The notes beneath the pieces are model-generated. The model was given only the letters and a program-made list of their open reading frames with translations. It was not told the DNA's origin and did no database searches. A stretch of 64,000 bases of DNA. Origin: Lamellibrachia satsuma (lineage: Eukaryota; Annelida; Polychaeta; Sabellida; Siboglinidae). A program made the translations under genes and the position numbers. How positions within the stretch are numbered: the first letter of the stretch is position 1; the number at the start of each line of letters is the position of its first letter. Positions 54,501 through 63,389 of this stretch are shown here, one piece after another. The stretch lies in contig BSQZ01000033.1 in the NCBI GenBank assembly GCA_033239005.1, forward strand, positions 3,497,501 to 3,561,500. Direction: 5' to 3'.

Positions 54501-57500
54501 AAGAGCCCCTCTGCAAACGAGAGCACTGGTCGTGTGTACAACATACTTGTTGATTGAGAAGCCATGTTTCTGTCTGACAGGCTTGCGTAAGAGCCCCTCT
54601 GCAAAGCGAGAGCACTGGTCGCTGGTGTGTACAACATACTTGTTGATTGAGAAGCCATGTTTCTGTCTGACAGGCTTGCGTAAGAGCCCCTCTGCAAGCG
54701 AGAGCACTGGTCGTGTGTACAACATACTTGTTGATTGAGAAGCCATGTTTCTGTCTGACAGGCTTGCGTAAGAGCCCCTCTGCAAACGAGAGCACTGGTC
54801 GTGTGTACAACATACTTGTTGATTGAGAAGCCATGTTTCTGTCTGACAGGCTTGCGTAAGAGCCCCTCTGCAAAGCAGAGCACTGGTCGTGTGTACAACA
54901 TACTTGTTGATTGAGAAGCCATGTTTCTGTCTGACAGGCTTGCGTAAGAGCCCCTCTGCAAAGCGAGAGCACTGGTCGTGTGTACAACATACTTGTTGAT
55001 TGAGAAGCCATGTTTCTGTCTGACAGGCTTGCGTAAGAGCCCTCTGCAAAGCGAGAGCACTGGTCGTGTGTACAACATACTTGTTGATTGAGAAGCCATG
55101 TTTCTGTCTGACAGGCTTGCGTAAGAGCCCCTCTGCAAACGAGAGCACTGGTCGTGTGTACAACATACTTGTTGATTGAGAAGCCATGTTTCTGTCTGAC
55201 AGGCTTGCGTAAGAGCCCCTCTGCAAACGAGAGCACTGGTCGTGTGTACAACATACTTGTTGATTGAGAAGCCATGTTTCTGTCTGACAGGCTTGCGTAA
55301 GAGCCCCTCTGCAAACGAGAGCACTGGTCGTGTGTACAACATACTTGTTGATTGAGAAGCCATGTTTCTGTCTGACAGGCTTGCGTAAGAGCCCCTCTGC
55401 AAACGAGAGCACTGGTCGTGTGTACAACATACTTGTTGATTGAGAAGCCATGTTTCTGTCTGACAGGCTTGCGTAAGAGCCCCTCTGCAAAGCTTGAGAG
55501 CACTGGTCGTGTGTACAACATACTTGTTGATTGAGAAGCCATGTTTCTGTCTGACAGGCTTGCGTAAGAGCCCCTCTGCAAGCGAGAGCACTGGTCGTGT
55601 GTACAACATACTTGTTGATTGAGAAGCCATGTTTCTGTCTGACAGGCTTGCGTAAGAGCACCTCTGCAAACTAGGACACTGGTCGTGTGTACAACATACT
55701 TGTTGATTGAGAAGCCATGTTTCTGTCTGACAGGCTTGCGTAAGAGCCCCTCTGCAAACGAGGTCACTGGTCGTGTGTACAACATACTTGTTGATTGAGT
55801 AGCCATGTTTCTGTCTGACAGGCTTGCGTAAGAGCCCCTCTGCAAACGAGGACACTGGTCGTGTGTACAACATACTTGTTGATTGAGAAGCCATGTTTCT
55901 GTCTGACAGGCTTGCGTAAGAGCTCCTCTGCAAGCGAGGACACTGGTCGTGTGTACAACATACTTGTTGATTGAGAAGCCATGTTTCTGTCTGACAGGCT
56001 TGCGTAAGAGCTCCTCTGCAAACGAGGACACTGGTCGTGTGTACAACATACTTGTTGATTGAGAAGCCATGTTTCTGTCTGACAGGCTTGCGTAAGAGCT
56101 CCTCTGCAAGCGAGGACACTGGTCGTGTGTACAACATACTTGTTGATTGAGAAGCCATGTTTCTGTCTGACAGGCTTGCGTAAGAGCTCCTCTGCAAACG
56201 AGGACACTGGTCGTGTGTACAACATACTTGTTGATTGAGAAGCCATGTTTCTGTCTGACAGGCTTGCGTAAGAGCTCCTCTGCAAACGAGGACACTGGTC
56301 GTGTGTACAACATACTTGTTGATTGAGAAGCCATGTTTCTGTCTGACAGGCTTGCGTAAGAGCTCCTCTGCAAACGAGGACACTGGTCGTGTGTACAACA
56401 TACTTGTTGATTGAGAAGCCATGTTTCTGTCTGACAGGCTTGCGTAAGAGCTCCTCTGCAAACGAGGACACTGGTCGTGTGTACAACATACTTGTTGATT
56501 GAGAAGCCATGTTTCTGTCTGACAGGCTTGCGTAAGAGCTCCTCTGCAAACGAGGACACTGGTCGTGTGTACAACATACTTGTTGATTGAGAAGCCATGT
56601 TTCTGTCTGACAGGCTTGCGTAAGAGCTCCTCTGCAAACGAGGACACTGGTCGTGTGTACAACATACTTGTTGATTGAGAAGCCATGTTTCTGTCTGACA
56701 GGCTTGCGTAAGAGCTCCTCTGCAAACGAGGACACTGGTCGTGTGTACAACATACTTGTTGATTAAGAAGCCATGTTTCTGTCTGACAGGCTTGCGTAAG
56801 AGCTCCTCTGCAAACGAGGACACTGGTCGTGTGTACAACATACTTGTTGATTAAGAAGCCATGTTTCTGTCTGACAGGCTTGCGTAAGAGCTCCTCTGCA
56901 AACGAGGACACTGGTCGTGTGTACAACATACTTGTTGATTAAGAAGCCATGTTTCTGTCTGACAGGCTTGCGTAAGAGCTCCTCTGCAAACGAGGACACT
57001 GGTCGTGTGTACAACATACTTGTTGATTAAGAAGCCATGTTTCTGTCTGACAGGCTTGCGTAAGAGCTCCTCTGCAAACGAGAGCACTGGTCGTGTGTAC
57101 AACATACTTGTTGATTAAGAAGCCATGTTTCTGTCTGACAGGCTTGCGTAAGAGCTCCTCTGCAAACGAGAGCACTGGTCGTGTGTACAACATACTTGTT
57201 GATTAAGAAGCCATGTTTCTGTCTGACAGGCTTGCGTAAGAGCTCCTCTGCAAACGAGAGCACTGGTCGTGTGTACAACATACTTGTTGATTAAGAAGCC
57301 ATGTTTCTGTCTGACAGGCTTGTGTAAGAGCTCCTCTGTAAACGAGAGCACTGGTCGTGTGTACAACATACTTGTTGATTAAGAAGCCATGTTTCTGTCT
57401 GACAGGCTTGTGTAAGAGCTCCTCTGCAAACGAGAGCACTGGTCATGTGTACAACATACTTGTTGATTAAGAAGCCATGTTTCTGTCTGACAGGCTTGTG

Positions 57501-58063
57501 TAAGAGCTCCTCTGCAAACGAGAGCACTGGTCATGTGTACAACATACTTGTTGATTAAGAAGCCATGTTTCTGTCTGACAGGCTTGTGTAAGAGCTCCTC
57601 TGCAAACGAGAGCACTGGTCATGTGTACAACATACTTGTTGATTAAGAAGCCATGTTTCTGTCTGACAGGCTTGTGTAAGAGCTCCTCTGCAAACGAGGA
57701 CACTGGTCATGTGTACAACATACTTGTTGATTAAGAAGCCATGTTTCTGTCTGACAGGCTTGTGTAAGAGCTCCTCTGTAAATGAGAGCACTGGTCATGT
57801 GTACAACATACTGGATGTGGCCAAAGGGAATGTGTCCACCATGGCCTTCTGTCCAGTGTGTGAGGTGAGTGGACAAGACGACACTGGCCTAAGGTGTTTT
57901 TTCTGTTACATAAATGTATTGCTACCTGTTATTGCTACCTGTTATTGCTACCTGTTATTGCTACCTGTTATTGCTACCTGTTATTGTTGTACAATATAAT
58001 TTTTTATATGTTTTCAATGAGATGTTTTGTTGTTGATTCAGCTGTTGCACAGATTTGTGTGTG

Positions 58064-58127
<64 letters not shown>

Positions 58128-58954
58128 AACAAGTGTTTCATGCACTGAGTTGTAAATTTAGATACTCAGTGAATACTTATTAGCAATTCAAGCATTGCAA
58201 TATTTCCGCAGTGGTGATTCTGAGTACATGCATGTAGGCAAACCCCACTGAAAATTGCCCCATGCTGACTGCCAGCACTAATTAACAATGTTGCATATTA
58301 GATGTTGCAATAAAGTATGTACTTTGCAGCCTGTGATAACATCAGTGGCACCTTGGGTAAGACTTGATTGACTAATGATGTTGAGTGGGATTATTTTGGA
58401 GAGTGGCATTACAAAAATATTGTGGGTGGACAAAATGATGTGAAATAAAGGGGTAATCCAAAAGGATTCATAGATAGTTTTTATTGTTGTTTCAGATCAT
58501 CATGCCAAAGTCGTCCCATCACTGCAAGCTGTGCGATGGCTGCATCTGTGAGCTGGACCACCACTGCTTGCTTATAAGCAAGTGCATTGGTCGCGGCAAC
58601 CAACGTATATTTATGCTTTTCCTCGTTATGTGCATCATTTCCATGGGGACCTTTAGCATGCTCACTGTCTGGTATCTCAGCATGGAGTTCAGTGTCTTCA
58701 TTGTACCAGCAATGGACATCGTCCAGGCAATCTTCGACTATTACACCTTCCTGTGGACTATGGTAGTAGGAAACACAATCAGCATGGGCTGGTGCATTGG
58801 AATGCTGATATCACAAGTTTGGATGATATCTAACGGCTATTTGATCGCATACAGGGCAATGCATGGCAGTAAACTGACATACAGAGAACGCATTGACAAC
58901 GTTGTGGCTTTTCTGTTGGGAGAACGTGTTAAACGGGATGTGTGCCAAGTCTGA
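41137..58954 (+). CDS. ZDHHC13/17: Ankyrin-repeat DHHC palmitoyltransferase (ZDHHC13/17-like), nine exons
   Basis: Exons 41137-41199, 41866-42112, 43216-43348, 43821-43999, 48145-48381, 48912-48994, 49632-49727, 57758-57864 and 58496-58954 join in phase to about 533 residues from the ATG at 41139. The amino half has ankyrin repeats (GLQPLHRAAMTGNLTTVQIL, NRLQTPLFKACNQGHVDMLN, AAGNTAIHVTA). Hydrophobic helices lie at about 230-253, 258-272, 291-308 and 320-338. The HPG motif (cf. DPG) is created across a splice junction. The Cys-rich zinc domain has FCPVC, HHCKLCDGC and the catalytic DHHC at 402-405, followed by two more membrane helices. Ankyrin plus DHHC is found only in ZDHHC13/17 (HIP14) enzymes, Golgi S-acyltransferases whose ankyrins recruit substrates. 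DHHC is followed by LL instead of the usual PW. The protein is about 90 residues shorter than vertebrate relatives, so an upstream exon may be missing. Confidence 0.9.
41200..41860. other. ZDHHC intron 1 (between recovered exons A and B)
   Basis: Contains a short AC/GCAC dinucleotide-type run at about 41385-41430. No gene recognised. Confidence 0.5.
41866..42112 (+). CDS. ZDHHC13/17: ZDHHC-like exon B (ankyrin repeats)
   Basis: Acceptor CCTCATACAG. Encodes DNSGLQPLHRAAMTGNLTTV, GETPLLFACHRAHLKIMHLL and GCGAIHYAVNGGQ: two to three ankyrin repeats. Donor GGT|GTAAGT, phase 2; this donor and not GTGTAA two bases earlier gives an open junction with exon C. Confidence 0.92.
42120..43210. other. 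ZDHHC intron 2
   Basis: Contains an (AT)n run at 42450-42517. No gene recognised. Confidence 0.5.
42450..42517. repeat. (AT)n microsatellite
   Basis: About 66 bp of alternating AT. Confidence 0.95.
43216..43348 (+). CDS. ZDHHC13/17: ZDHHC-like exon C (ankyrin repeat)
   Basis: Acceptor GTTCTTGTAG. Encodes AAVHYLNEVCGLSTHTRDNR then LQTPLFKACNQGHVDMLNYL and LRKG. Donor AAAAGGG|GTAGGT, phase 0. A 20-bp minisatellite starts at this donor. Confidence 0.9.
43341..43775 (+). repeat. Donor-derived minisatellite, 20-bp unit, about 21 copies
   Basis: The first unit is the exon C donor itself, GCGAAAAGGG|GTAGGTTCAT. Units that follow read GCAAAAGGGGTCGGTTCATT with variants. Most have GTCGGT or GTAGTT where the functional site has GTAGGT; a few late units again contain AAAGGGTAGG. 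The array ends about 45 bp before the exon D acceptor. Confidence 0.9.
43821..43999 (+). CDS. ZDHHC13/17: ZDHHC-like exon D (ankyrin repeats)
   Basis: Acceptor CTTTGTTGCAG. Encodes RSEVDAEDAAGNTAIHVTAE, a linker, and LTPLDVAIKASATK. Donor ACAAA|GTATGA, phase 2. Confidence 0.88.
44105..44280. repeat. Tandem repeat, about 57-bp unit, 3 copies
   Basis: Units carry CTTGATCAGAATATGTTTGA and GGTATATCTCATAGACTGA. In ZDHHC intron 4, just before the CR1 element. Confidence 0.9.
44318..47285 (+). mobile_element. Nearly full-length CR1-like non-LTR retrotransposon (ZDHHC intron 4)
   Basis: Encodes an ORF2-type protein: AP endonuclease (44.4-45.1 kb; NARSIVNKKNEL, ITESWA, RRGGGVILYV, LVYRSPN, MGDFNH, SDHNQ) followed by reverse transcriptase (45.6-46.9 kb; PGVDGIPPKLL, NYRPVSL, LDFQKAFDKVP, GAPQGSVLGPILFLIYI, LKFADDTKLF) and a carboxyl domain ending SQRTINEWNQLS. 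The frame is broken only twice, by shifts near 44790 and 45560; a stop-free 542-codon segment covers the RT. The 3' UTR ends with CTTGTTAAATC, as in the three copies inside LRRC75. Recent insertion is inferred from integrity. No ORF1 was identified. Confidence 0.93.
47541..48003. repeat. Minisatellite, 36-bp unit, about 13 copies (ZDHHC intron 4)
   Basis: Units carry AGCATGGCAGTTCAATGGAA and GAGTGCTGGAATGTGG, almost identical to each other, so expansion is recent. The 36-bp (triplet) period keeps all plus frames and two minus frames open; no gene is inferred. The array runs into a SINE-body fragment. Confidence 0.95.
48003..48045 (+). mobile_element. SINE body fragment
   Basis: GTCGAAACTTATATAATTTC then ATTCACCCCTCTTTGC corresponds to the 37.9-kb SINE segment GAAGCTTGGGCAATTTCGTT CACCCC. 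Truncated, next to the 36-bp array. Confidence 0.55.
48145..48381 (+). CDS. ZDHHC13/17: ZDHHC-like exon E (first membrane helices)
   Basis: Acceptor GATGTTTCAACAG. Encodes NSQTVKMLRYYTSVGMRTGH and a hydrophobic MIWWCHLLMPAAAYLAILII helix, then LVASGLLIGLI. Donor TGTAG|GTGGGT, phase 2, chosen because it alone fits the frame of exon F. Confidence 0.88.
48390..48905. other. ZDHHC intron 5
   Basis: No repeat or gene recognised. Confidence 0.5.
48912..48994 (+). CDS. ZDHHC13/17: ZDHHC-like exon F (membrane helix)
   Basis: Acceptor CTCAATTGTAG. Encodes WPNPVFTGMFAAGLFYTTTC and IYREILK. The donor is less certain: AAGT|GTATCC keeps phase 1 with exon G; AAA|GTGTAT is a better site but would need another small exon. 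Confidence 0.75.
49290..49500. repeat. Imperfect direct duplication of about 80 bp
   Basis: Two copies of a block with GCCTTGAAATGCTGTT and TTGTTCAGACATGCAAA, spaced by about 120 bp. In ZDHHC intron 6. Confidence 0.85.
49632..49727 (+). CDS. ZDHHC13/17: ZDHHC-like exon G (membrane helix, HPG motif)
   Basis: Acceptor CCAGAGTCAG; encodes IYMEYPVVTAVCASTNIAML and IVYYKMITSHP. Donor CCAG|GTGAGA, phase 1: the last G pairs with GC of exon H to make Gly of HPG, the position of the DPG motif. Confidence 0.88.
50020..50230 (+). mobile_element. Diverged SINE copy
   Basis: TTTCAAAGCTTGGGCAGTTT and GTCAGATGAGACATTACAA match body positions of the 37.8-kb SINE; the head retains only a weak B box (GGTTTAAATCC). 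Confidence 0.6.
50478..50655. repeat. Minisatellite, 22-bp unit, about 8 copies
   Basis: Units of GAAGATAGAGGGACGACATA AA, in ZDHHC intron 7 upstream of the 88-bp array. Confidence 0.95.
51012..57812 (+). repeat. Acceptor-derived minisatellite, 88-bp unit, about 77 copies (ZDHHC intron 7)
   Basis: Each unit is 33 nt of intron end (TGTTGATTAAGAAGCCATG, then TTTCTGTCTGACAG) followed by 55 nt equal to the start of exon H (GCTTGTGTAAGAGCTCCTCT ... TGTACAACATACT). The last unit continues into unique exon sequence at 57813. So every unit has the same 3' splice site, but only the last leads to the exon's own donor. The frame entered from exon G reads ...YNILVD and then stops (TAA, or TGA in the 53.85-56.75 kb block). 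A few units differ by 1-9 nt indels. Long minus-strand frames, up to 1055 codons, result from the periodicity. Confidence 0.97.
57758..57864 (+). CDS. ZDHHC13/17: ZDHHC-like exon H (start of Cys-rich domain)
   Basis: Acceptor TTTCTGTCTGACAG (last copy of the 88-bp unit). Encodes LCKSSSVNESTGHVYNILDV and AKGNVSTMAFCPVCE, giving the first FCxxC zinc ligands. Donor GAG|GTGAGT, phase 0. The first 55 nt are shared with the array; the last 52 nt are unique. Phase with exon G (HP-G) and with exon I (CPVCE-IIMPKSSHHC) supports this copy as the functional acceptor. Confidence 0.9.
57921..57985. repeat. Short tandem repeat, 13-bp unit
   Basis: ATTGCTACCTGTT repeated about five times, 55 bp after the exon H donor. 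Confidence 0.95.
58068..58125. repeat. (TA)n microsatellite
   Basis: About 58 bp of alternating TA in ZDHHC intron 8. Confidence 0.95.
58496..58954 (+). CDS. ZDHHC13/17: ZDHHC-like exon I (catalytic DHHC and last helices)
   Basis: Acceptor TTGTTGTTTCAG, phase 0. Encodes IIMPKSSHHCKLCDGCICEL then DHHC, SKCIGRGNQRIF, and two membrane segments (FMLFLVMCIISMGTFSML, TMVVGNTISMGWCIGMLIS). A cytosolic tail YRAMHGSKLTYRERIDN resembles the TTxE/NER region of the family. Ends KRDVCQV-TGA. The zinc ligands and the catalytic Cys are all present. Confidence 0.95.
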   Translation: MIMPKSSHHCKLCDGCICELDHHCLLISKCIGRGNQRIFMLFLVMCIISMGTFSMLTVWYLSMEFSVFIVPAMDIVQAIFDYYTFLWTMVVGNTISMGWCIGMLISQVWMISNGYLIAYRAMHGSKLTYRERIDNVVAFLLGERVKRDVCQV

Positions 58955-58961
58955 TACCTCT

Positions 58962-59290
58962 GCAGCCCAATACCTCTGCAGCCCGATACCTCTGCAGTCT
59001 GATATTTCTGTAACCCAATATTTCTAGTCTTATTTCTCTGCATCCTAATGACTGCAGCCCAATGATTCTGAAGCCCAATGACTGTAGCCCAAAGACTATG
59101 TAGCCCAATGACTCTGTGAAGACCAATGACTCTGTAGCCAAAAATTACATATAGACCGATGACTCTGTAGCCCAATGGTTATGTAGCCCAAAGACTATGT
59201 AGCCCAATGACTATGTAGCTCAATGATTATGTAGCCGAAGAACTGCCCAATAACTCTGTAGCCAAATTTCTGTAAAGCCCAATGTCTCCG
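58962..59290. repeat. Degenerate short-unit repeat (AGCCCAATGACTCTGT)
   Basis: About 16-20-bp units built on GTAGCCCAATGACT, highly variable, starting 8 bp after the ZDHHC stop codon and so probably within the 3' UTR. The first units read TGATACCTCTGCAGCCC. Confidence 0.85.
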
Positions 59291-59299
59291 AAGCCTGAC

Positions 59300-61180
59300 A
59301 TACCTGTGTTGCTACATGTAATTACAATTTTGCTTGGAGATTACTTCTGCAAATTACTTTGGTTAAAGAGGGCTGTTTGTAAGGACAAAGTTTAAATTCT
59401 GTCTAAGGTAATACCATTGCTATGCTGAACCCCCTAGTCTGGACATTTGACTTTTATTTTATGCTTTCTGAAATGGCTGCACATTGTGCGTGTACAGTTT
59501 ATGAGAAGCAATCACATAGAAAACAGTGTTGTTTTCTTAAATACAATTAATAGTTGCATTTCCATGACCATTGTTGTTTGCTGGGCTTTCTCTAGAACAA
59601 GCCAGAATGTTAGTTATTGATATTAAAACTGTTTGCACATGAGGTGTGATTTTAACTGTTTGTTTTGGGATCGGTGTCAGTATTTATATAGAAATGTCCT
59701 TTTGCAAAATTCAACATTATGGTTAAAATTGTTTGTTGATTGTAACAGTTACATATATGCATTCAGCTAAATATTTACGTTAGACAAAATACATTTTTGA
59801 CATGAGAGTGGCAAGGTGACATTTTGAATATGCGATGGTAGTATGGTACTTGTATATGTGATGGTAGTATGGTACTTGAATATGTGATGATAGTATGGTA
59901 CTTGTATTGCAGAAATGGCTTTAAAAGAAACTGTCCAGAAGTTTCCAAAGAATTGGTATAGTTAATCAGAAAGAATGATTTTGAAACAGCTAAGTTAATT
60001 TCACAACTAGTGCCTCTCAGTTCTGCAATCAGCTTAGTTGCTCTTCTTTTTATTCTCTCCAGCTTCTGTTATTGATATCCTTGTGCTAGTTGTGCCTGTA
60101 TGGCTTACCTTAGGATGATTCTCATAGCAGAATTCATTTGGTTCGTCAGTGATCAGATCTTTGTTTGCTTTACACAAATTATATTTCTGTAAAGTAAACA
60201 AAGATCTGATATACACTTTAGTCTTTATTATATATTTATACTTGTAAATGCAAATACATATTTGTTAAGTGTTTTATTTATTTTATTAATTACAAATTAA
60301 TAAAAATTAAATATCAGTTATTTGACTTAACTGGCTCTAATAAAAAAATTAAATGTCAGTTATTTGACTTAACAGGTTATGGCGAAAAGATATGTGTATC
60401 AACCACTTACTTACAATCTACATAGATAACAGGAAGAACCATTTGATGTATAATCAATGGACAGCATCAGTCATTGAGAATTAGAAAGAAAATAATTAAA
60501 ATAAAATAAAACATTATTACTTGTAGAGATAATGAACAAATAATTTGAGTGACATGGTTATTTTTATGGATGCTGTCCATGGGGCTTCCAGTTATCTACA
60601 CTAATAATACAGTTATGTCTATGGATGCTGTTCATGGGGCTTCCAGTTATCTACACTAATGATACAGTTATGTCTATGGATGCTGTTCATGGGGCTTCCA
60701 GTTATCTACACTAATAATACAGTTATGTCTATGGATGCTGTTCATGGGGCTTCCAGTTATCTACACTAATAATACAGTTATGTCTATGGATGCTGTTCAT
60801 GGGGCTTCCAGTTATCTACACTAATGATAAAGTTTTTTCTCATCTGCTTTTATAACTGGAAGGTGTTTCACTGTTGGAAATTTTTGAGCTTAAGAAGTTC
60901 TAGCCTGTAACTGTGTGGAAAGAAACTACTCGAACACGTCGGATTTAACTGCTGGGGGAATGAAGTGGTGACAATCGCTCGATCTTGTGTGGTGAGTAGA
61001 CATTTTAAGGTAGTCTGGCAAGGTGACAGCGATTTTATTATAATATTTGAATTATAATATTTTCTCCTGTATCATTTATTTATTACAATAGAAACATCAG
61101 CGGTGCAAGCACAGTACCTTGGGGGAAAACCAGAAAACATTTGAATGTGGTGTGAAGCATCACCGTCAACTACAACCTGA
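59300..61180. other. Region downstream of ZDHHC-like gene
   Basis: No gene recognised. Short local repeats: ATGGTAGTATGGTACTTG about three times at 59830-59905, and a duplicated AAATGTCAGTTATTTGACTT at 60308 and 60352. No clear poly(A) signal was assigned. Confidence 0.45.
60556..60830. repeat. Minisatellite, about 56-bp unit, 5 copies
   Basis: Units carry TATGGATGCTGTTCATGGGG and CTTCCAGTTATCTACACTAA. Confidence 0.95.
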
Positions 61181-61186
61181 ATTATC

Positions 61187-61790
61187 CTATTTGTAAGCCA
61201 AGAACTGATCCAACAACATGTCTTTCTCTGGATGCCAGTGTTTTAGTTTGAGACGGAGCCTCTGGTGAGGGACAGTGTCAAAAGCTTTGGTGAAATCTAG
61301 GATTAGAACATCTGTTTGTTTATGGTTTAAAGATCTTGTAAGAGAATCAATGAGAATAACCATCTTTGAATGAATGAATGACTGAATGCTTAGCGCTGAA
61401 ACCATGTTGGGAGTTGATCAGGATGTTGTTTTTATCAAGATTTGCCATGATACAGTGGTATAAGACATGTTCCATGATTTTTCAGCAAACAGAAGTGAGA
61501 AATAGGTTGGTAGTTTTTTTTTATAACCGTCACCTTTTTTTGAAAATGGCACATATATCAGCAGTTTGTTAATCATCAGGCAGTTCTCCTTTGTGGAAGG
61601 AGATATTAAAGATTAATTGTAGAGTTGGTGCTATTTCACCATAATAGTTCTTAAAAATTCTGACAGGGATTTGATCTGGAACAGGTGCTTTATTTACCCG
61701 TAAGTTATCCAAAAGTTTTTGAATTCCTTTGCATGAGAAATTAATATCTGGTATGGATTGATAAGGACTATCTCCCATTGAGGGCATATT
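61187..61790 (-). mobile_element. LINE reverse transcriptase fragment, outer element
   Basis: The minus strand reads FSCKGIQKLLDNLRVNKAPV and PDQIPVRIFKNY (RT start), then after a gap VLILDFTKAFDTVPHQRL (RT motif A region). Frameshifted. Continues the endonuclease piece at 63.3-63.0 kb across an oppositely oriented insertion. Confidence 0.85.
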
Positions 61791-61976
61791 CTCTAGGTCT
61801 TTTGTGAAAATTTATTGAAATTGTTGGTCGAGAGCCTCTGCTTTCCCTACACTTTCAGTTCTGTCATCGAAATGTAGTGGGGAGATGCCAGCCTGGTCTC
61901 GATGTAAATTCCTAATGTAGTACATTAGTGTCTAATAAATTCTTAACGTCATCATGGGCATCTACTAGATGGCCCT

Positions 61977-62890
61977 GTGATCAACGAGATGCTATGTTCT
62001 GTTACAAACAAACTGTCAGTTTTACCCCCAGAGACAACTGTACAGTTGTGCGTGAGTACATACTCAACCAGCAAAATTGACAAATCAAACAATCTCCTGT
62101 TCAACCGTGTGTCTAACTCAGTCTCCCAGATGAGAAATGTAAAGAGGAATGGCGAAAAAAAAAATAAGGAGAATATTTACGACATCATACAGCTGCTACA
62201 AGAGAAGGACAAGGAAGTACCAACGTTTGCTGCAACGGATTTGAGTCGTCTTCCACCAATAACATTTGACAGCATAGATGTGTCTGTGCTGTTGAACAAT
62301 CGACATGGGAATTCTGGCTCTTGTGAAGACAGGAAAGTACCTTGGAGTTACAATAGTAGGGAACTTGACCTGGAATTCCCATGTCATGTAATCACAAAGA
62401 AGGCCAACAACACCCTTGCTCTCCTCTGGAGAAACCTCTCTAGCTGCCCAACCAACATCAAGGCACACTGTTACAAGATCCTGGTCAGGCCTATCCTGGA
62501 GTACACCAGCACATCAAACCCCCACACAAAGACCATCCAGAAGTTGGAAGCTGTCCAATGGCGGGAGGCAAGATTTGCAACTGGAGACTACAAGACCACT
62601 AGTAGTACCAGTCAGATGATCAGTATACTCAGCTGGGAATCCCTGCAACACAGAATGACAACTGCCAGGATAGTCATGATGTACCATGTCACACATTCAA
62701 GCGGCCACGTTATCACATCCTGCTACACTCATCACAAGAGGTCACAACATGTGCTATCTCATCCCCTACTACAGGACAGATGTATATAGGCACTCTTTCT
62801 TCCTGACTGAGTGCATAGTCACATCCCCAACCAATGGTGTTAGACGAGGGGAGATATACTATCCCCTTACTTATTCAATGTCTATGTAGA
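61977..62890 (+). mobile_element. Internally deleted LINE, opposite orientation, inside the outer LINE
   Basis: The plus-strand frame begins with an ORF1-like segment (PPETTVQLCVSTYSTSKI, ENIYDIIQLLQ, VPTFAATDLSRLPPI) and then, after a frameshift, has the end of a reverse transcriptase (YLGVTIVGNLTWNSHV, KILVRPILEYTS, KLEAVQWREARFATGDY). Everything between, including the catalytic core, is missing. ORF1 assignment is by resemblance only. Confidence 0.7.
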
Positions 62891-62984
62891 TTGACTGAGT
62901 TTGTTTCTACTGATACACGGAAGTTGAGCTCTGCCAGACAGTAATTTTTGTGTGGAATATGTCTGTCTATGGATGCAAGTAATG

Positions 62985-63380
62985 CATCCCTAAACATGCT
63001 TCAGGCCAGCTCTACAGTGGTTGTTCTTGGATCTAGCTATTGGAATTAAGTTGCCAAAAAGATCTGCCTTTATGCTATTTGTATCACCTTTTGTAAAAAG
63101 ATATACCATTCTAGGTTTCTTTTTGTTAGCTTTTAGTTTAGTGTTTATGTCAGCAAGAACAATGTCATGATCACTCATCCCTGCGGCAACTGTTACATTT
63201 TGAACCAAGTCAGGGTTTGTAGAAAAGAGGAGATCCAGAATGTTATTTCCATGTGTGGGTTCTCGAACGTGTTGTATTAGAGAATGATCGTTTGCTATGT
63301 CTATCATCTTAATTAGTTATGCCCTCTCCATATTGTGGGGTGTTCTAAGAATGAATCTGAGAGGGTTGTTTGACCATTGT
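62985..63380 (-). mobile_element. LINE endonuclease fragment, outer element
   Basis: The minus strand reads MIDIANDHSLIQHVREPTHG, NNILDLLFST and MSDHDIVLADI, the carboxyl half of a CR1-type AP endonuclease with its SDH catalytic motif. Upstream in the same orientation (63.70-63.66 kb) is FFGGDFNLPGI, separated by the foldback element. Confidence 0.85.
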
Positions 63381-63389
63381 ATGCTGGGC

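Noticed and set aside
53762..56929. Minus-strand open frame of 1055 codons (and two more of about 700-790 codons)
   Set aside because: It consists only of 88-bp units read through three registers and exists because a stop is lost in one block of the array. It has no start context, unique sequence, domain or splice support, and lies antisense in the ZDHHC intron.
51012..57812. CRISPR array
   Set aside because: Units are contiguous with no variable spacers, in a eukaryotic intron, and derive from the neighbouring exon.
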